A stretch of 64,000 nucleotides of DNA from Astragalus membranaceus (taxonomy: Eukaryota > Streptophyta > Magnoliopsida > Fabales > Fabaceae), in contig CM076846.1 of NCBI GenBank assembly GCA_039519185.1, positions 152,038,605 through 152,102,604 on the forward strand, read 5' to 3'. Position 1 is the first letter of the stretch, and every line of letters begins with the position of its first letter. The notes under the pieces were generated by a model, which was given only the letters and a program-made list of their open reading frames with translations, had not been told where the DNA came from and made no database searches. Positions 1 to 11,024 of this stretch are shown one piece after another. The position numbers were made by a program, and so were the translations under genes.

Positions 1-2573
1 TGGATGATTTTATTTAAAATGAAATAATTTATGTTTAGAAAATTCTGTCTCAAAAGCAAGTTGTTAGGAAAACTAACTCGTATGAAATTATCCACCAAAT
101 GCATTAATTGTATTTTTCAGTTTTAGTCTATTGCACTTTTAGGAGAAAAAAAACAAACTAAAGTTAAACCCACGTTTTACACTCACAAATGTGGATCCAA
201 ACATGCATTTAGTTCTTTGAAACACTAGCTAATATGATCTCAGAGTGGCTGGGCCATGCAGGACGTAACTGACTAAGAGAACTGCTGCCAAATTGGGCGG
301 AATTATTATCAGATGTTATTATATTTTCCGACCATTTAACGATGTAGTCTTGTAGACCCGGAATACTATCACATTTATATGTGAAATAATTATAATGAAA
401 TGGAGAATCTGAAAGACTATATGGGAGACAGTATGCTTCCCTTCCCACTGGGGATTCGGATTGGCTTATATAGAGTGATTACATGTTGAATAGTAATTGC
501 ATGATCATGACATTATAGACAGATATAAACAAGTTAATATGGAAAATATTAATGTGTAATATTGTCAAGGGTGAGTATTTTTTTCAAACTATTTTTGAGA
601 ATTATTTTTGGCCTTTTTCGGCATGGACTGCAGGCTCCTCTGAATAAATAGGAGAATTATTTTTGGCCTTTTTCGGCGTAGACTGCCGGCTCCTCCGAAT
701 AAATTGGAGGCCGGTTCTGTTACATAAACAGAACATTTCACAAAAGTCCATCAACCTCTCATCGCCAACATTCCTTTCTGTCGCTTTTTCTCCGCCCTAT
801 TAATGGCCCGCAACTTTCCTGAGCTGTGAGAGTGAGATAATTTTTTTCCCGAGAATCCTTTCTTATTGGAGATTTCAGTTTCCCGTCCAACGGCCAGTTA
901 GAAGAAAGGACCAAATAGCATTAAATTGTACCTTCCAAATTTTTAGATGGAAACCGTTGATTTATGTGTATGAGAGCATATTTCAATCAGATTATTTTCC
1001 TGGATCTGGATGTTTTATTGTTAATGTTGGCTTAGGATCTTTGCATCAAATATTTTGCTACATTTCTCTGTGTTGTATATCCTAGAAATCACAATATGAC
1101 TGAAGACATTATAATAAGGAAACAGGTAAATTGCAGATTTTAAAATTATAGGACATTGACACAACTATATTACAATATAAAGTTAGTATTAGTGAACATT
1201 GACATAAAAACAAAACGTAAATCAAGTATAATCATTATAAACAAAAGAAAATGTTACAAGTTATTTAATTATTCTACTATTCTTATTTTTTTGGTTCCAA
1301 AGAGCCTAATGGCGAAACTCAAACACACTATATGTCAAGAAGTGGGGTACCTGGGTTCGAACCTACACCCCCAACAGATCAAATGTCCCTACAAACTACC
1401 ATATGAGTTGTACTTACGGGACAATATTCTCATTTATATCGGTATAAAATCTTCAACATTAGAAGGAAAAAATGTAAAATTCAGTTAAAAATATCCCAAC
1501 TGTCCACTATGTGTACAGCTATTACTCTGAAGTATCCTTGCTTCATAGGGTGCGTCACAATATGACAAGAACATTTTGAGTTCTTCTTTTCTATAGTGCT
1601 TCACTAAGTTAATACCAAAAATAAATAAACACTAAAATGAACAGTAACCAAATGCATAATAAAATTGTAGTTGTAAGGTACTTGACTATTAAAAACTGCC
1701 AACTTTGATTTTTCAGTTGTGTTTATTGAATCCAGTTTTTTAGCTTCGTTTTAAAGGAGTGTGTGGTAAGGAAGAAAACGTGATTACATGTTCATATAGT
1801 TTACAGGGAAGTCTGAGGATTGTAATGAGTAACCAAATACAGTTTACTTCTCAAATTGAGTTGAGATGAGAATAATTCCTGCAGATTATCTCAATGAGAA
1901 AAGACAAAAAGTTTGAGCTAAATAACATGGACATGGTCACTTTTTTGTACCTTCAAGAGATGGTGCAAGGGAGGGATATTTTAATTTTATGTTATGTTTG
2001 GTTGTGTTGGAGATTTCTAAGGTTGACAAAGGGGCTGTTTTTTTATGAGATGTGACAGGAATCTCTCACAGCCCTTGTATTAAAATTAATGGCTAATATC
2101 AAAAGGTGTTAGAACTCAAGGAAGAGATTTTAGAAATTGATAGAGATAACAGAAAGAAATGGATGATTTTATTGGATACTTTCCCCTTACAACTGAGGCA
2201 TGGGCCTGTTTATATTTGCTAACGAATCCAAATCCCATCTCCCATCTACCCTTCCTTCCTTCTGATACAATCAAGGGGAAAAACTGTGTGAATTCAATGA
2301 ATCATCTTGTTACAATCAGTTCTCTGGTTTTGAGTTCCAGCCAAACTATACAATTCTGTTTCAACAAATGACTAACTAACTAACAGCATTATCTAACTTG
2401 CTATTTATACAATTATTCCCTCTCCTTTATTTACAATAATGCCCTTCTAGTTAGGATTAGGACCCCTCTTCTTCCTATAGTATACCTTTCTAACCAAAGG
2501 TCTGCTATCACCTTCCAACCTCTTTAACTAAGTAGTTTTTCTCCCTATTTATATATGATGTACTGTAACTGAG
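1..2573. other. AT-rich non-coding stretch, possibly introns of the downstream gene
   Basis: No long reading frame with coding character was recognised. Positions 1086-1125 look like a possible 40-nt plus-strand exon: a pyrimidine-rich tract ending in CCTAG precedes it, one frame is open through it, and it ends CAG|GTAAAT, a good donor. It might belong to the gene whose 3' end lies at 2574-3247, but the phases do not join directly, so another exon would be needed. A tandem duplication lies at 597-706. Confidence 0.4.
597..706. repeat. Tandem duplication, two copies of 55 bp
   Basis: Copies at 597-651 and 652-706 share a 55-bp unit starting GAGAATTATTTTTGGCC, with about five mismatches between them. 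No function is apparent. Confidence 0.8.
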
Positions 2574-3247
2574 CTGTAACAAACTTGATATATGGGAACC
2601 TCCACCAAAAGACCTCACTAATGAGTTGGTTGACCTCCTTGTGTATTTCTCGGCTTCAGTTCTTTGTTAAGCCGTTTGATATTTCTTATGGCTTCTGAAG
2701 TTCTTCTATACCAGTTATTTCTTCCCTCAGAAACTGAAATAATTTCCTAAATGCTTGGCATCTCTCTGTGTTTTCCCTTGAATTTTTTTCTTCTGAAAAT
2801 CATGAAGCTTTTTCATTAAAGAAGCTAAACATCATTCCTTTCTAAAGCATCATATTTCCAGTTGGTATCAGCCAAATTCGTATGGTTGTTAATTGTAATG
2901 TGTCCTCCAGCAAATATAACGCGGTTTTTTATTTTCTCAAAACTTGGCATACTATTTATTAGCATGGTTACTGTGCAAATTCATGACCATTTGATGCATT
3001 TTCATGCAGATGGATAATTGACCCTCTGGACATCAACGTCCCCTCAAAACGTACACCATGGCCAGATTCTCCTCCTGAGCTCCCAATTACTGAACAAGTT
3101 CAAATTCGCAGACAAGAACAGGCGACCAAGCATTCTATAAAGGCTAGAACATCCAGATCAAGGCGAAGCCGAAGTAAGAGAAAACATGACACCAAAGTAA
3201 TAGGTGTGCAAGCTTCTACACATTTGGAACAAAACACATCTCAATAA
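2574..3247 (+). CDS. Probable last two exons of an unidentified plus-strand gene
   Basis: Exon A is about 2574-2642, reading through the segment DIWEPPPKDLTNELVDLL. Exon B is 3010-3247 and follows TTTTCATGCAG. A donor GT at 2643 and acceptor AG at 3008-3009 give a 367-bp intron and keep one frame across the junction, producing ...DLLVWIIDPLDINVP... . Exon B encodes 78 codons to a TAA at 3245-3247 and ends in a basic Arg/Ser-rich tail (SRSRRSRSKRK) that could act as a nuclear localisation or RNA-binding tail. Composition looks more like real protein than the surrounding AT-rich DNA. I do not recognise the family. Upstream exons are not resolved and may lie outside the window. The donor is not strong, so the model is tentative. 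Confidence 0.45.
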
Positions 3248-3706
3248 ATAAGTGCAATTTAGGAATATACTCCAAAGTGTATACGCGACTGCCAATGGCC
3301 GGCCCTCATTACAAAAATCTGGATTGAACAATGAAGAGGCTGATGTTCTTACTGGATACAAACATTGGGTGTACTTTCTACGTCGGCTAGCATATAAGCA
3401 TTCAAGTCTGATTTTACCAAAATTTTCATACTGGTTTTTTTGCTCACATTTTTGTTGCGCGAGCAATACCAACTTTGTGCATTTGCTTCACTGAAGGAAG
3501 CTTGTAACATTTTTCTTCAATGTAGTACAAGTTTTCTTTAGATGAATATACAATCCTTCCTTTGTTCTTTTTCCTTTTTTCAATTTATTTTTAGTCTCCT
3601 TTTTTCTGCTCTGACCAGCAGATTTCGTTTTCTCTAGTAAAATAGATGTAGTTTTGGGTGATATTTTAAAAGTGAGAGTCTCACAGCCTTCCCTTCAAAC
3701 CTTTAA
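3248..3706 (+). other. Probable 3' UTR and downstream spacer
   Basis: Sequence after the TAA at 3245 is T-rich and carries no convincing frame. It probably contains the 3' UTR of the preceding gene and runs up to the MITE at 3707. Confidence 0.35.
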
Positions 3707-3944
3707 GGGTATGTTTGGGAGAGGGTTTTGAGAGGGGAGGGGAAGGCTTAGAAAAATTTAGTCTATATTTTAATATGTATTTGAGATTTTAAAAAAGTAA
3801 AAGAATAACATGATAGATAACAATATAACAATTTTAGTCACATTTCATTTATGCTTATTAACATTTTATAACTTACTCAATTTAGAATTGAAAAATAAGC
3901 CCTCCCCTCCCTTTCTCTTCCAAAACCCCCTCCCAAACATACAC
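3707..3944. mobile_element. Tourist-like (PIF/Harbinger) MITE
   Basis: A 238-bp element with terminal inverted repeats GGGTATGTTTGGGAG... and its complement ...CTCCCAAACATACAC. The similarity extends about 35 bp into purine-rich subterminal arms. The flanking trinucleotide TAA is present on both sides (3704-3706 and 3945-3947), the target duplication expected of PIF/Harbinger elements, and the GGG...GTTTGG terminus is typical of Tourist MITEs. There is no coding capacity. Confidence 0.75.
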
Positions 3945-3947
3945 TAA

Positions 3948-5210
3948 AGGGATTTTATTAGATTTAAATTAAGTTGTTATATTATTTAGCTATTAGTTAG
4001 GCTTGTTAGCTATTAGTTAGGTTGATAACAGAAAATGGAAAATTACTTTTTCACAAATTCTCTCTGTTACGCTCTTCACAGATGGAAATGATCTTATCTT
4101 GTTTTTTATTCACATCCAGAAAAGATATTTGGACACCTGAAATTTGCGACACTTGTACGACAATTGGTTAACATAGCTCAAAATTGTATTCAGTTTAATA
4201 GATGGGTATCTTAAACTAAACTGTATTAAGCATGAATTTGAAAGTTAGTATCCATGATTTTCTGGTGTTCGACTACATGTATATTTGGACCCTAAGGGTT
4301 TTTATGTCATAGGCAAATTGTCTAGTAGGTATAATAAATGTGACCCTTTATCCTTGCCAATCAAATATGTCAGAGCCTGTCGTTCGAGTAAAGTTTTATT
4401 TCGTGGAATCATTAACTTGAAATGCTCATTTTCATGTCATCTCAAGTCCCACCGATGGTCACTCTGGGAGATGGGTATACTTGGTCGGGATGTCATGTAC
4501 AGTCCATAGTCCCTCAGGCGTTGAGTTTATGAAGTAAAGATGATTAGAATGAGCGTACTCGGCCAGGATGCTCTATACAGTTGAGTGTCAAATAAAAGGT
4601 TGGAAAGAAAACAACAGCCCTTTTAGTGAGTTTCTTTACAAAATATAATATGGAAATTGAGAATTTTAGATAACGAGAAATATTTTAATTACACTCTCCT
4701 CCACTTATATTAAAATCTACAATCTCCTCTCCTATTATATAAATATAAAAAGTATTGCATTCTAGTCTATTTTAGCATCAAAACATCTTTAAATGACAAT
4801 GGCTGATTTTGAAGGTATATATGATAAGAAGTTTTCTTTATTATTTGACAATGGCTGGATTCATTAAACTTGAAATTTCCGTATGAATAAGACTAGTATT
4901 TAACCATTTTAATGTTATCATTCCAATAATACCCTTTATTCAATTATTATTTTCTTAGGGAATAACATGCTTCTCATTCGGTAGTTTAAAAAATGTACTA
5001 ACATAAAATCAAGACAGTTAATGAATTTAAATTATCCATAAATATGAAATTACTAGTGCACTTAACCCGTGCGATGAACATGTATACAATAGCTTATGGG
5101 AATGTTTTTTCAGAGGTTAACTTGGTAGACAAAATAGGGACCTTGTTTCACAAAAAAATAGACAAAATAAGCATAACCAAAAAAAATGTATTTGTTATTA
5201 TTTGACTAAA
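3948..5210. other. AT-rich spacer
   Basis: No gene seen. A short imperfect duplication (about 30 bp, around 4473-4503 and 4555-4585) is present. An ACTAGT followed by ACCCGTGCGATG near 5052-5078 resembles a degenerate minus-strand Helitron 3' end, but no matching second end was found. Confidence 0.4.
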
Positions 5211-5272
5211 TAATAAATATATGCGTGATGTATTATTTATTTTTAGTTAATACATCACGCATATATTTATTA
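5211..5272. repeat. Perfect inverted repeat, 25-bp arms, 12-bp loop
   Basis: Arms 5211-5235 and 5248-5272 are exact reverse complements around ATGCGTGATGTATTA, separated by a 12-nt AT-rich loop. It could be a tiny fold-back element, a cruciform or a hairpin RNA source. No target duplication is obvious. Confidence 0.85.
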
Positions 5273-5458
5273 CATGAAACACGCTATTGTGAAAAACGTA
5301 AATTGCAGATCCTCAACAAGTTACCTTTATGAATAATAATTATAATTATACAATGCTAATATAAAATATTAGAATCGATCGTAATTTGATTAATTTTTTT
5401 TCTTTCCCTTTTAATTATGCAATGCTAAATATATTGAATGTATAGGTTGATAATCCTT
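5273..5458. other. AT-rich spacer
   Basis: No gene or repeat recognised between the palindrome and the GGGCC-rich patch. Confidence 0.3.
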
Positions 5459-5895
5459 CAAGGGCCCATGGGCTTGCCCAAGCAAGCACATGGGCTTTAT
5501 AGGCTTTCTTGCCCATGCGGGCTTTTGGAACATGGGCTTTTAGGCCCAAAACAATTTTGTCTCTTCATTTTATCCCATTTCCCTTATACTATTTGAAAAT
5601 TGAAGATAGTATGTCCTCTTGAAAAATATAACTCACATCAATACCTAAAAAGAATTTTCAAGAATTGTTTTAAAAAGCCCATGGATTGGCCTAGCCCACA
5701 AAGTTGACTGGGCCATTTTTCCAATTTTTGTAAAAGGTAGGAATTCAGGGCCCGTGGACTAGCCTTAGCCCACATAGGCTTAATGGGCTCTAGGGCCTAT
5801 GTGGGCCTTTGGAAAGTGGGCTTTTGGGCCCATGGGCCTTTTGGCCCATGGGGCATGTGTGCTTGGGTTGGGCTGGCCCACGTAGGCCAAACTGA
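5459..5895. repeat. GGGCC/TGGGCC-rich dispersed repeat patch, possible DNA-transposon end
   Basis: The motif (A/T)GGGCC or its complement recurs many times, often as GGGCCCATGGGC or TAGGCTT, in two dense clusters (about 5459-5550 and 5680-5895). The clusters are roughly mirror-oriented. Dense short subterminal repeats in both orientations are usual for hAT-type elements, but no clear TIR or target duplication was found. The small reading frames here are by-products of the repeat. Confidence 0.45.
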
Positions 5896-7086
5896 CGACT
5901 CTAGTTCCACCGCATCAAATAGTCTAATTCTACTGGTTCTGGGTATCATCATCACCCTTGTCATCAATAGAACTGAAAATAGGAAAAACTTGCTATTAGT
6001 CATATGCATTAGTCTAGAATATATTTCACTTGATAACAGTCAGTAAGGAGCTTTTTAGACTGACGCACTTCAATAGCTTCATTTAGATTCTACACCACTT
6101 TCTATTATAAAATCTAGAATCCTTTTCTATAGTACTTAGAAGCCACTTTAGGAAAACTCAGCAAACTAAAAATATAACTGGACTCAAATGCTGAATGTCT
6201 AATTTAGTATAGTATCAAGTCACCATCTATTCTCAACATCTGACATCTAGACAGACTCCTATATCACCACTAATAATGACAACAAAGCATTTAACATGCA
6301 AACTCAAACATTCTATTAGGGATTTGGAGGAGTGACATTGAGTCAACATCAAATAATGTGAAACAATGAATTTGCTTTGGTTGCTATTGTGAAATTCAAA
6401 AACATGAATACATCATCTTTACCCAATTACACCCTTAAAGGAAGAAGAGATACGACCAAATAGTAAACAAATAGAAAAAGGTAGAAAACAAATAGCAAAA
6501 CAATGAAATAAAAAAAGCATGAACCTGATTGTTGGAGTTGGAATAGATTTGAAGCTACTGATGAGAAACTGTATGAAACTGTATGAAGAAACCAATGTTA
6601 ATTTCTGTTCAGTGCCTATAGAAGAAAAACAAAAGCCATAAAATAAAACATAAAAGGAGTGTCATCAATAACAGATAAACAGAAGCGGGATATAACTCAA
6701 TGTAAAATGAGATCGAATTGTAAAGAGGGACTCAAATTCACAACAATTTAGCTCACTTACACCATCTCTAAATCAAAAATAGATAACCAATAGATCTCAT
6801 GAAATAAGCATTCTTTTTGTCAAAGAAAAACTGAAATAAGCATTCTTAGATACACAGAAAATGGTATAAAACCTATCTTTGATGGTAGCTTGACCTGTTG
6901 ACCTAGAACCAAAATTTGATATTGGAGCGATGACATTCTTTCCAAAAATCTTAATATTACAATTTAACTCAGAAAAATAAGGAGCACTAACACAGTAACA
7001 TGTGACAATAGAGCAAACCCTTTCAGAAATCTTACTCCCCATGATAGAAGAACATGTAGCGTGAATAAATTAGTATGATTTGTTCA
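5896..7086. other. AT-rich spacer without recognised gene
   Basis: No reading frame of coding character and no repeat family recognised. The last 8 bp (TTTGTTCA, 7079-7086) form the left target duplication of the following MITE. Confidence 0.4.
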
Positions 7087-7398
7087 GGGCGCTCCCAGGG
7101 TCCCTTAACTTTATTTAAAGTAACGAATTAGTCATTTATGTTTTTTTTTGTCCCAAATAAGTCCTTTATCTTTCAAATTTTTGACACATAAATCCTTTTC
7201 CGCTAACAGTGCTGATTTATGTGTCAAAAAAAAGGATTTATGTGTTAAAAATTTGAAACATAAAGGACTGATTTGGGACAGAAAAGGATTTATGTGTCAA
7301 AAATTTTAAACATAAAAGACTGATTTGGGACAAAAAAAAGATAAAGGACCAAATCGTTACTTTAAATAAAGATAAGGGACCCCGTGAGCACTTTAGCC
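7087..7398. mobile_element. Fold-back MITE with 8-bp target duplication
   Basis: A 312-bp element whose two halves are long imperfect inverted repeats sharing GGGTCCCTTA, ACTTTATTTAAAGTAACGA and GACACATAAATCCTTTT-type blocks. The ends read GGGCGCTC... and ...GAGCACTTTAGCC. TTTGTTCA occurs directly on both sides (7079-7086 and 7399-7406). An 8-bp (or 9-bp with one mismatch) duplication suits a hAT or Mutator origin. Non-coding; the whole transcript could fold into one long hairpin, a potential small-RNA source. Confidence 0.8.
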
Positions 7399-7494
7399 TT
7401 TGTTCAACTAACTTGTAGATTTGTCTACAAATAAAATTACCAGCAAATTAAATATGTGGATATTGAAGGCATCTTTGCTGAAATGGTAGCGGTA

Positions 7495-9570
7495 TCTACA
7501 CTATATTTATATTTACACAACTAAACCACGTATGATTTTACCAATACCTCTATTCTATCTAAAAGACATCTCAAATTTTTTAGGGTAAAAATGTCATTAC
7601 ACTCTATTTCTTCTTTCTTTTCTCTCTTTATTCTTAGACTCACTTTCTTACTTTTTACTTTTCTCTTACACTCTCTTTCTTCATTTTTTCTCTTTCTCTT
7701 TACACTTTCCGCCTTTTCACTTTTCTTTTACACTCTTTCTTTCTTTTTTTCTTTTTAACTTTTCCCATAAATAATTATTCTTTTTCTTTTATCACTTCAC
7801 TTTAATTCTTTTAACTAAATTTCTAAATTTATACAAACACTACTTTAATTAAAATTTTTGAAGACTACTACAATAAACCTACTATCTAAAAAACAAGAAG
7901 ACTTAATGACTATTTAAATTAGTAATTAATATTTAAAACAAATATTTCTTATTGATAATCTAATATCTAACTTTTATTATCTACTATAATCTACTAATCA
8001 ACAAAAATAATCAATTGAAACTACAAGATAACTGCACTGATAAATAAAAAAAACACGGGATAACCGTAGTGATATATAAAAAAACACGGGATTAATATTT
8101 ATCATTGATATTTTAAATTTTTTTTGACAATTTATAATTAATATTTACCATTGATAATTATAATTTTGGAAAACTACTATAAACCTACTATCTAAAAAAA
8201 CACAGGATAACTGCAATAATCTACTATAATCTACTATTCAACTCAAATAATCAATTGAAATTATGAGATAACTGCAATGATATATAAAAACACACGAGAT
8301 AACTACACCAATATATAAAAAAAAACACAGGATTAATATTTGTCATTGATAATTAAATTTTTTGAAGACTACTATAAACCTACTAACTAAAAAACAATAA
8401 TATTTAATGACTATTTAAACTACTGATTTATATTTAAAACAAATATTTCTTATTGATATTCTACTATCTCTCTTTTACTATCTACTATAATCTACTAAAC
8501 AACTAAAATAATCAATTGAAACTACGAGATAACTGCAGTGATATATAAAAAAAACACGAGATTAATATTTGTCATTGATAATTAAATTTTTTGAAGCCTA
8601 CTACTACAAACCTACTATCTAAAAAATAAGCAGACTTAATGACTATTTAAATTACTAATTAATATTTAAAACAATTATTTTTTATTGATAATCTACTATC
8701 TAACAAATTTACTATCTACTATAATCTACTATCAACTAAAATAATCAATTGAAACTACCAGATAACTGCTGATATATAAAAAACAGGGGGATAACTGCAG
8801 TGATATATAAAAAAATACGGGATTAATATTTGTCATTGATAATTATAATTTTTGAAAACTACTATCTAAAAAAACAAGAAGGCTTAATGACTATTTAAAC
8901 TAATTAATATTTAAAACACACGCGACAAATATTTGTCACTAATACCTAAAAAAGGACAAATAATTGTTACTCATATATAAAAACACGGGATAAATATTTG
9001 TTATTGATAATCTACTATCTATCTTTAACTATCTACAATAATCTACTAATCAACTCAAATAATCAATTGAAACTATGAGATAACTGCACTGATACATAAA
9101 AAAACACTGGACAACTGCATTGATATATAAAAAAATACAGGGATAACTGCAATGATATATATATAAACACGGGATAGTTGCACTGATATATAAAAAAAAA
9201 CATGGGATACCAACACTAATATATAAAAAAGACTGCACTGATACATAAAAACACACGGGATAAATGCACATATTGTTTTTAAATGATACTTTTACACTTT
9301 TAGTTTTTATATTTATCAATTTTTTATTTGAAACTCCTTTTTTATCTACTTTAAATTTTTCTTTATTTTCACGGGGTAATGTTCAGACTATTTAAATACT
9401 GTCTAAATTCATTCATAAAAAGAACACGACAGCATCTGTCCGTATGCAAGTCATCCTCTATATTTTACAATTGATTTTAGATTAATGAGATTTCAAATTA
9501 AAGTTTCTATTTGAGTTAATCGTATCACGTGATGCGATCGGCCCGTGCGGATGCACGGGTATAGTACTAG
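7495..9570 (+). mobile_element. Non-autonomous Helitron, 2.08 kb
   Basis: The 5' end reads A|TCTACACTATATTTA at 7494/7495. The 3' end carries a GC-rich hairpin (CCCGTGC-GGAT-GCACGGG, 9542-9559) followed by ATAGTACTAG|T, so the element ends in CTAG at 9570 and sits between A and T, the classic Helitron signature. The interior is very AT-rich and has no Rep/helicase frame. It contains about five degenerate copies of a 230-320-bp unit, marked by TCAATTGAAACTACGAGATAACTGC near 8011, 8251, 8512, 8745 and 9063. The 3' terminus is clear; the 5' end is placed by the TCT...CTATATT motif and is less certain. Confidence 0.75.
7859..9240. repeat. Degenerate 230-320-bp repeats inside the Helitron
   Basis: Landmarks recur in fixed order: GAAGACTACTATAAACC, TTAATGACTATTTAAA, CTACTATCTACTATAATC, AATCAATTGAAACTA, AGATAACTGCA.TGATATATAAA and ACACGGGATTAATATTTG. 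Copies differ by indels and A-tract length. They may reflect internal amplification, common in non-autonomous Helitrons. Confidence 0.65.
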
Positions 9571-9599
9571 TTTTCTTATAAGATTGTAAGCATTACCTT

Positions 9600-9840
9600 T
9601 GTGTGATGTCGTAATGCTCAATGTGACGCCGCAAATACTCTGTGTGTCATGTTATTGCTTTGTGTGACGCTGTAATGCTTTGTGCGACGCCTCAACCTCT
9701 CTGTGCACCGAATTAATATTTTGTGTGACGTCGTAATGATCGTACGACGCCTCAAACGCTCTATGCGCCATATTAATGCTCAGTGTGGCGCCGTAATGCT
9801 TCGCCGCAACTGCTCTATGTAACTCCGTAATGCTCACAAT
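9600..9840. repeat. Degenerate ~20-bp tandem array with ~60-bp higher order
   Basis: About twelve units of roughly 20 bp alternate among versions such as TGTGACGCCGTAATGCT, GCGACGCCTCAAACGCTC and TGTGTCATGTTATTGCT. The order repeats every three units. Because 60 is divisible by three, the minus strand keeps an open frame of about 60 codons with an HRA.EAS...-type peptide repeat; this is probably incidental. Confidence 0.6.
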
Positions 9841-10598
9841 CCATGTCTCTCTCTTTCTTCAACCTGTCTGTCCAATGCTCTCTCTCTCTCTCTCTCTCAA
9901 AGTTTAACAAAACAAAACTGAAAAAGTGAATCATCAAAGACATGGTATTGAAAAAAAGGAAAACATGCATGCAACTCATTTCTAACGCGGCCACCAATCC
10001 TGTCTAGCGTAGACAAAATCATTCTCAATCCCTCTAATAGCAAATTTCCAACGAACCACTGCAAAATGTAACACAAAAGCTTAAACAACAAATTAAGGAT
10101 AAAAATACATAATACAGAAAGACCCAAAGAAATAAAAAAATCCAAATGCAAATAAACCTTGAAAGATATGAGAGTTTTAAAAATAAACCAAAGTAAGTAG
10201 GAAAAAAGTTGAAAGAAGATAGGAACGGTATAAGACCATATTAGAATAACAACATGCAAAATTTGGTGTTGCAAACGATTTGGAAGACCTGAAAATCCTC
10301 CTCCTTCCTCTACTGAATAAACAATTTCCCCTGGAAATCATCATCTTTCCTCACCTTATAATTGCAAAAGTATCTCGTTATAAAAAACACAAATAAAACA
10401 ATGCTCAAGTCTTAAATACAAAAAACTTGAACCAAAATCAGAAACAAAGAATAAAAAAGACCCATATCATATTGGAACTTAACTTAAACATGATAACAGA
10501 TGTAAAAAATTAGAAAGATTTGAAGATCTATTCATCACCAATCAAATACATCGCCGGCAAGAGTGTAACGGAAAGGGAACGGTGGGGAAAATGGAAAT
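9841..10598. other. AT-rich spacer with a possible minus-strand exon
   Basis: A (CT)n run lies at about 9878-9898. On the minus strand an acceptor-like TACATTTTGCAG near 10060 is followed by an open, coding-looking stretch (TGG TTC GTT GGA AAT TTG...) to about 9975. It could be an exon of an unidentified gene or pseudogene; no partner exon was confirmed. Confidence 0.3.
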
Positions 10599-10832
10599 CA
10601 CTACAAAAAAATTGCCCATTAGCGAGGGATTTTTCCCTCGCTAAATGCCCCAAATCCGTCGCTAATTCCCATTAGCGAGGGAATTAGCGACGGAATCAGT
10701 CACTCGCTAAATTGCTCCTCGCTAGTGGGAATTAGCGAGGGAATTTGATCCCTCGCTAATTAGCGAGGGAATATTCCGTCGCTAAGTCTGACAGCCACGG
10801 TTTTTTTTTATATCAGCCTATTTTTTTATATA

Positions 10833-10889
<57 letters not shown>

Positions 10890-10964
10890 ATTATTATTAT
10901 TATGGTGTGGTGGTGGTGGTGGGGAAGGGTATTAGGGTAGAGAGAGAAGGAGAGAGAGAGAGAG

Positions 10965-11024
<60 letters not shown>

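Noticed and set aside
1335..1375. tRNA- or SINE-like B box (GGGTTCGAACCT)
   Set aside because: No A box at the right distance and no cloverleaf could be built; it may be an old SINE scrap but cannot be supported.
2107..2581. Possible solo LTR (TGTTAGAACT...GAGCTGTAACA, 475 bp)
   Set aside because: Only a 5-bp TGTTA/TAACA inverted end supports it; the flanks AAAGG and AACTT do not match, and the right end overlaps the probable exon start at 2574.
5045..5085. Degenerate minus-strand Helitron 3' end (ACTAGT with CCCGTGCGATG)
   Set aside because: The hairpin partner is missing and no 5' end was found.
9897..10274. 125-codon hydrophobic frame on the minus strand
   Set aside because: AT-rich composition gives Leu/Phe/Ile codons throughout; only the middle part looks exon-like and it was noted separately.
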